Shown: positions 63,001-64,000 of the stretch, one piece after another
Position numbering within the stretch: position 1 is the first letter of the stretch
Layout: each line of letters starts with the position of its first letter
DNA from: Microbacterium lacus
GTDB taxonomy: Bacteria; Actinomycetota; Actinomycetes; Actinomycetales; Microbacteriaceae
Length of the DNA stretch: 64,000 nucleotides
Direction: 5' to 3'
NCBI RefSeq assembly: GCF_002812805.1
Contig: NZ_NMUM01000030.1
Span: 248,001 to 312,000 of the forward strand
Program-made: the position numbers and the translations under genes
Notes under the pieces: generated by a model
Seen by the model: only the letters and a program-made list of their open reading frames with translations
What the model was told of the DNA's origin: nothing
Databases searched by the model: none

Positions 63001-64000
63001 GTCGGGTGCAGTCCAGGAGCTGTTGAGCTTGATAATCGCGATATCCGCGTTGGTGTTGGTTGCGGTGCTCACGTAGGCGGAGCCATCGGTGTCGGTGAAC
63101 ACCGACATATCGCGGGAATCTTTCCCCAGCGGGCGGCCACTGAAGGTGACGGACAGGTCACCGCCGACGGTGACCTCGGCCAGGAACAGTTCGGCTTCGT
63201 TGTAGTCAGCAGCGTTCTCCCGGTGCGCAGCGATGATGACCTTGCCGGTGGCGGGGTTGAGGTGCGCGGAGAAGCTTTCCAGCTTGGTGTCCTCGAGCGT
63301 GGTCAGCGTCCGCGCCGTGCCGAAGGTTCGCCCATCGGTGGAGGCCGCCTCGGTGATCGTGGTGGAGCCGCCCTCGCCGGTCGTGGCGTACAGATAATAG
63401 GCGTCGCCGACTTTCACTCCGCGCGGCAGGCCGAGGTCATTGCCGTTGGTCGTGTTGTCCCAGACCGCCGGGCTACCCGTGGGGGTGTACGTGCGCACCG
63501 CTGCGGGCACAGAGGTGCCGATCTCGGCATCATTGTGGAAGGCTTTGACCGTGTACGTGAGGGCCACATCTGAGCCCAAGGCGTAGTCGTCGACAGTGTC
63601 GCCGGTCGTCGTCGCGATCAGATCGGAGCCGCGGAAGACCTCGTACCGGGTTGCCTCGGACACAGCATCCCAGGTCACCTTGACGTTGTCCGCAGCCGTC
63701 CCGCCGGCGAGTTTGAATGCGGTGGCCGTCGCGCCCCACACGCTGATCGTCAGTTGGGCGGAACTGATCGCGCTGACATCGTCGCCGACCGCGGCGATCG
63801 TCTTGATGGCGGCGCTGTGACTGAGCGTGAACGGCGCCGTATACGGGGTGCTTCCCGTCGTCGGCTCGCTGCCGTCCAGGGTATAGAAGATCTCAGCACC
63901 CGCAGTCGGCGACGAGATCGACACCGTCTTGGCGGCGTTGAATGTGCCGGACCCTGGAGTAATCACCGGCGCCGCGGTGGTGCTGGCAACTTTCGAAACA
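60019..64000 (-). pseudogene. Multidomain secreted GH43-like glycoside hydrolase, truncated by IS and cut by window edge
   Basis: The frame is open from the right edge to a TAG inside the IS terminal repeat, so the last codons (GLLHE) come from the IS. Visible domains: chitobiase-type Fn3-associated repeat (63966-63770), fibronectin III (63725-63480), a five-bladed propeller (63490-62640), discoidin-like module (62575-62260), a second Fn3-associated repeat (62140-61900), Ig-like domain (61870-61660), a carbohydrate-binding-like beta module (61650-61150), a third Fn3-associated repeat (61110-60890) and a GH43-like catalytic propeller (60860-60020). The last has DTDRNSIQAHGGGFLEHDGYYY and ERPKLLYNE. 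The catalytic domain stops in its last blade; the first propeller shows what is missing. Likely role when intact: galactan or arabinogalactan breakdown outside the cell. Confidence 0.8.

Overview
The window reads as high-GC Gram-positive (actinobacterial) chromosome, most likely a Microbacteriaceae genome such as Microbacterium. The evidence is very high GC with dense long antisense frames, frequent GTG starts, ATGA/GTGA/TGATG gene overlaps, an sdhCDAB operon of actinobacterial type, an FMN-riboswitch-led rib operon and intrinsic hairpins with weak T-tracts. I see no rRNA or tRNA genes and no CRISPR array. All identifications come from reading protein motifs by eye; no database search was run.

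Layout. 1-7.2 kb (minus): nucleoside import and salvage operon: BMP-type lipoprotein, two-domain ABC ATPase, two permeases, cytidine deaminase, thymidine phosphorylase and the start of adenosine deaminase. 7.4-9.5 kb (minus): nucleoside hydrolase and mannose-1-phosphate guanylyltransferase. 9.7-13.2 kb (plus): succinate dehydrogenase. 13.2-20.4 kb: MFS transporter, YihY/BrkB membrane protein, exonuclease III, TrpS, a DUF559 nuclease-like gene bracketed by two palindromic ~100-bp elements, a GNAT acetyltransferase and an Fpg/Nei-type glycosylase. 20.5-24.1 kb: FMN riboswitch and ribD-ribE-ribBA-ribH. 24.2-27.2 kb: a small membrane protein and a DrrAB/NodIJ-like ABC exporter.

27.2-56.5 kb is an accessory-type island for aromatic (lignin-derived) acid catabolism. 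It holds galB-galC-galD with a type I (VOC-fold) extradiol ring-cleavage dioxygenase, two LigM/GcvT-like tetrahydrofolate-dependent O-demethylases, an aldehyde dehydrogenase with an HtaA-domain protein, a MpaB-family oxygenase, a two-component flavin monooxygenase, a MobA-like 3-hydroxybenzoate 4-hydroxylase, an SDR with an acyl-CoA synthetase, a DUF1932-type dehydrogenase and a LivGFHM-type ABC importer with two paralogous solute-binding lipoproteins. Regulators of the PucR, LysR, MarR (one a tandem MarR-MarR fusion), IclR and GntR/FCD families are interspersed. The genes imply uptake of methoxylated and hydroxylated benzoates, O-demethylation to protocatechuate or gallate, ring cleavage to 4-oxalomesaconate, and GalD/GalB/GalC conversion to pyruvate plus oxaloacetate, which enter the TCA cycle.

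56.8-64 kb: an ABC exporter, then an IS3-family insertion sequence whose right end truncates a large multidomain secreted glycoside hydrolase (GH43-like). That gene runs off the right edge of the window.
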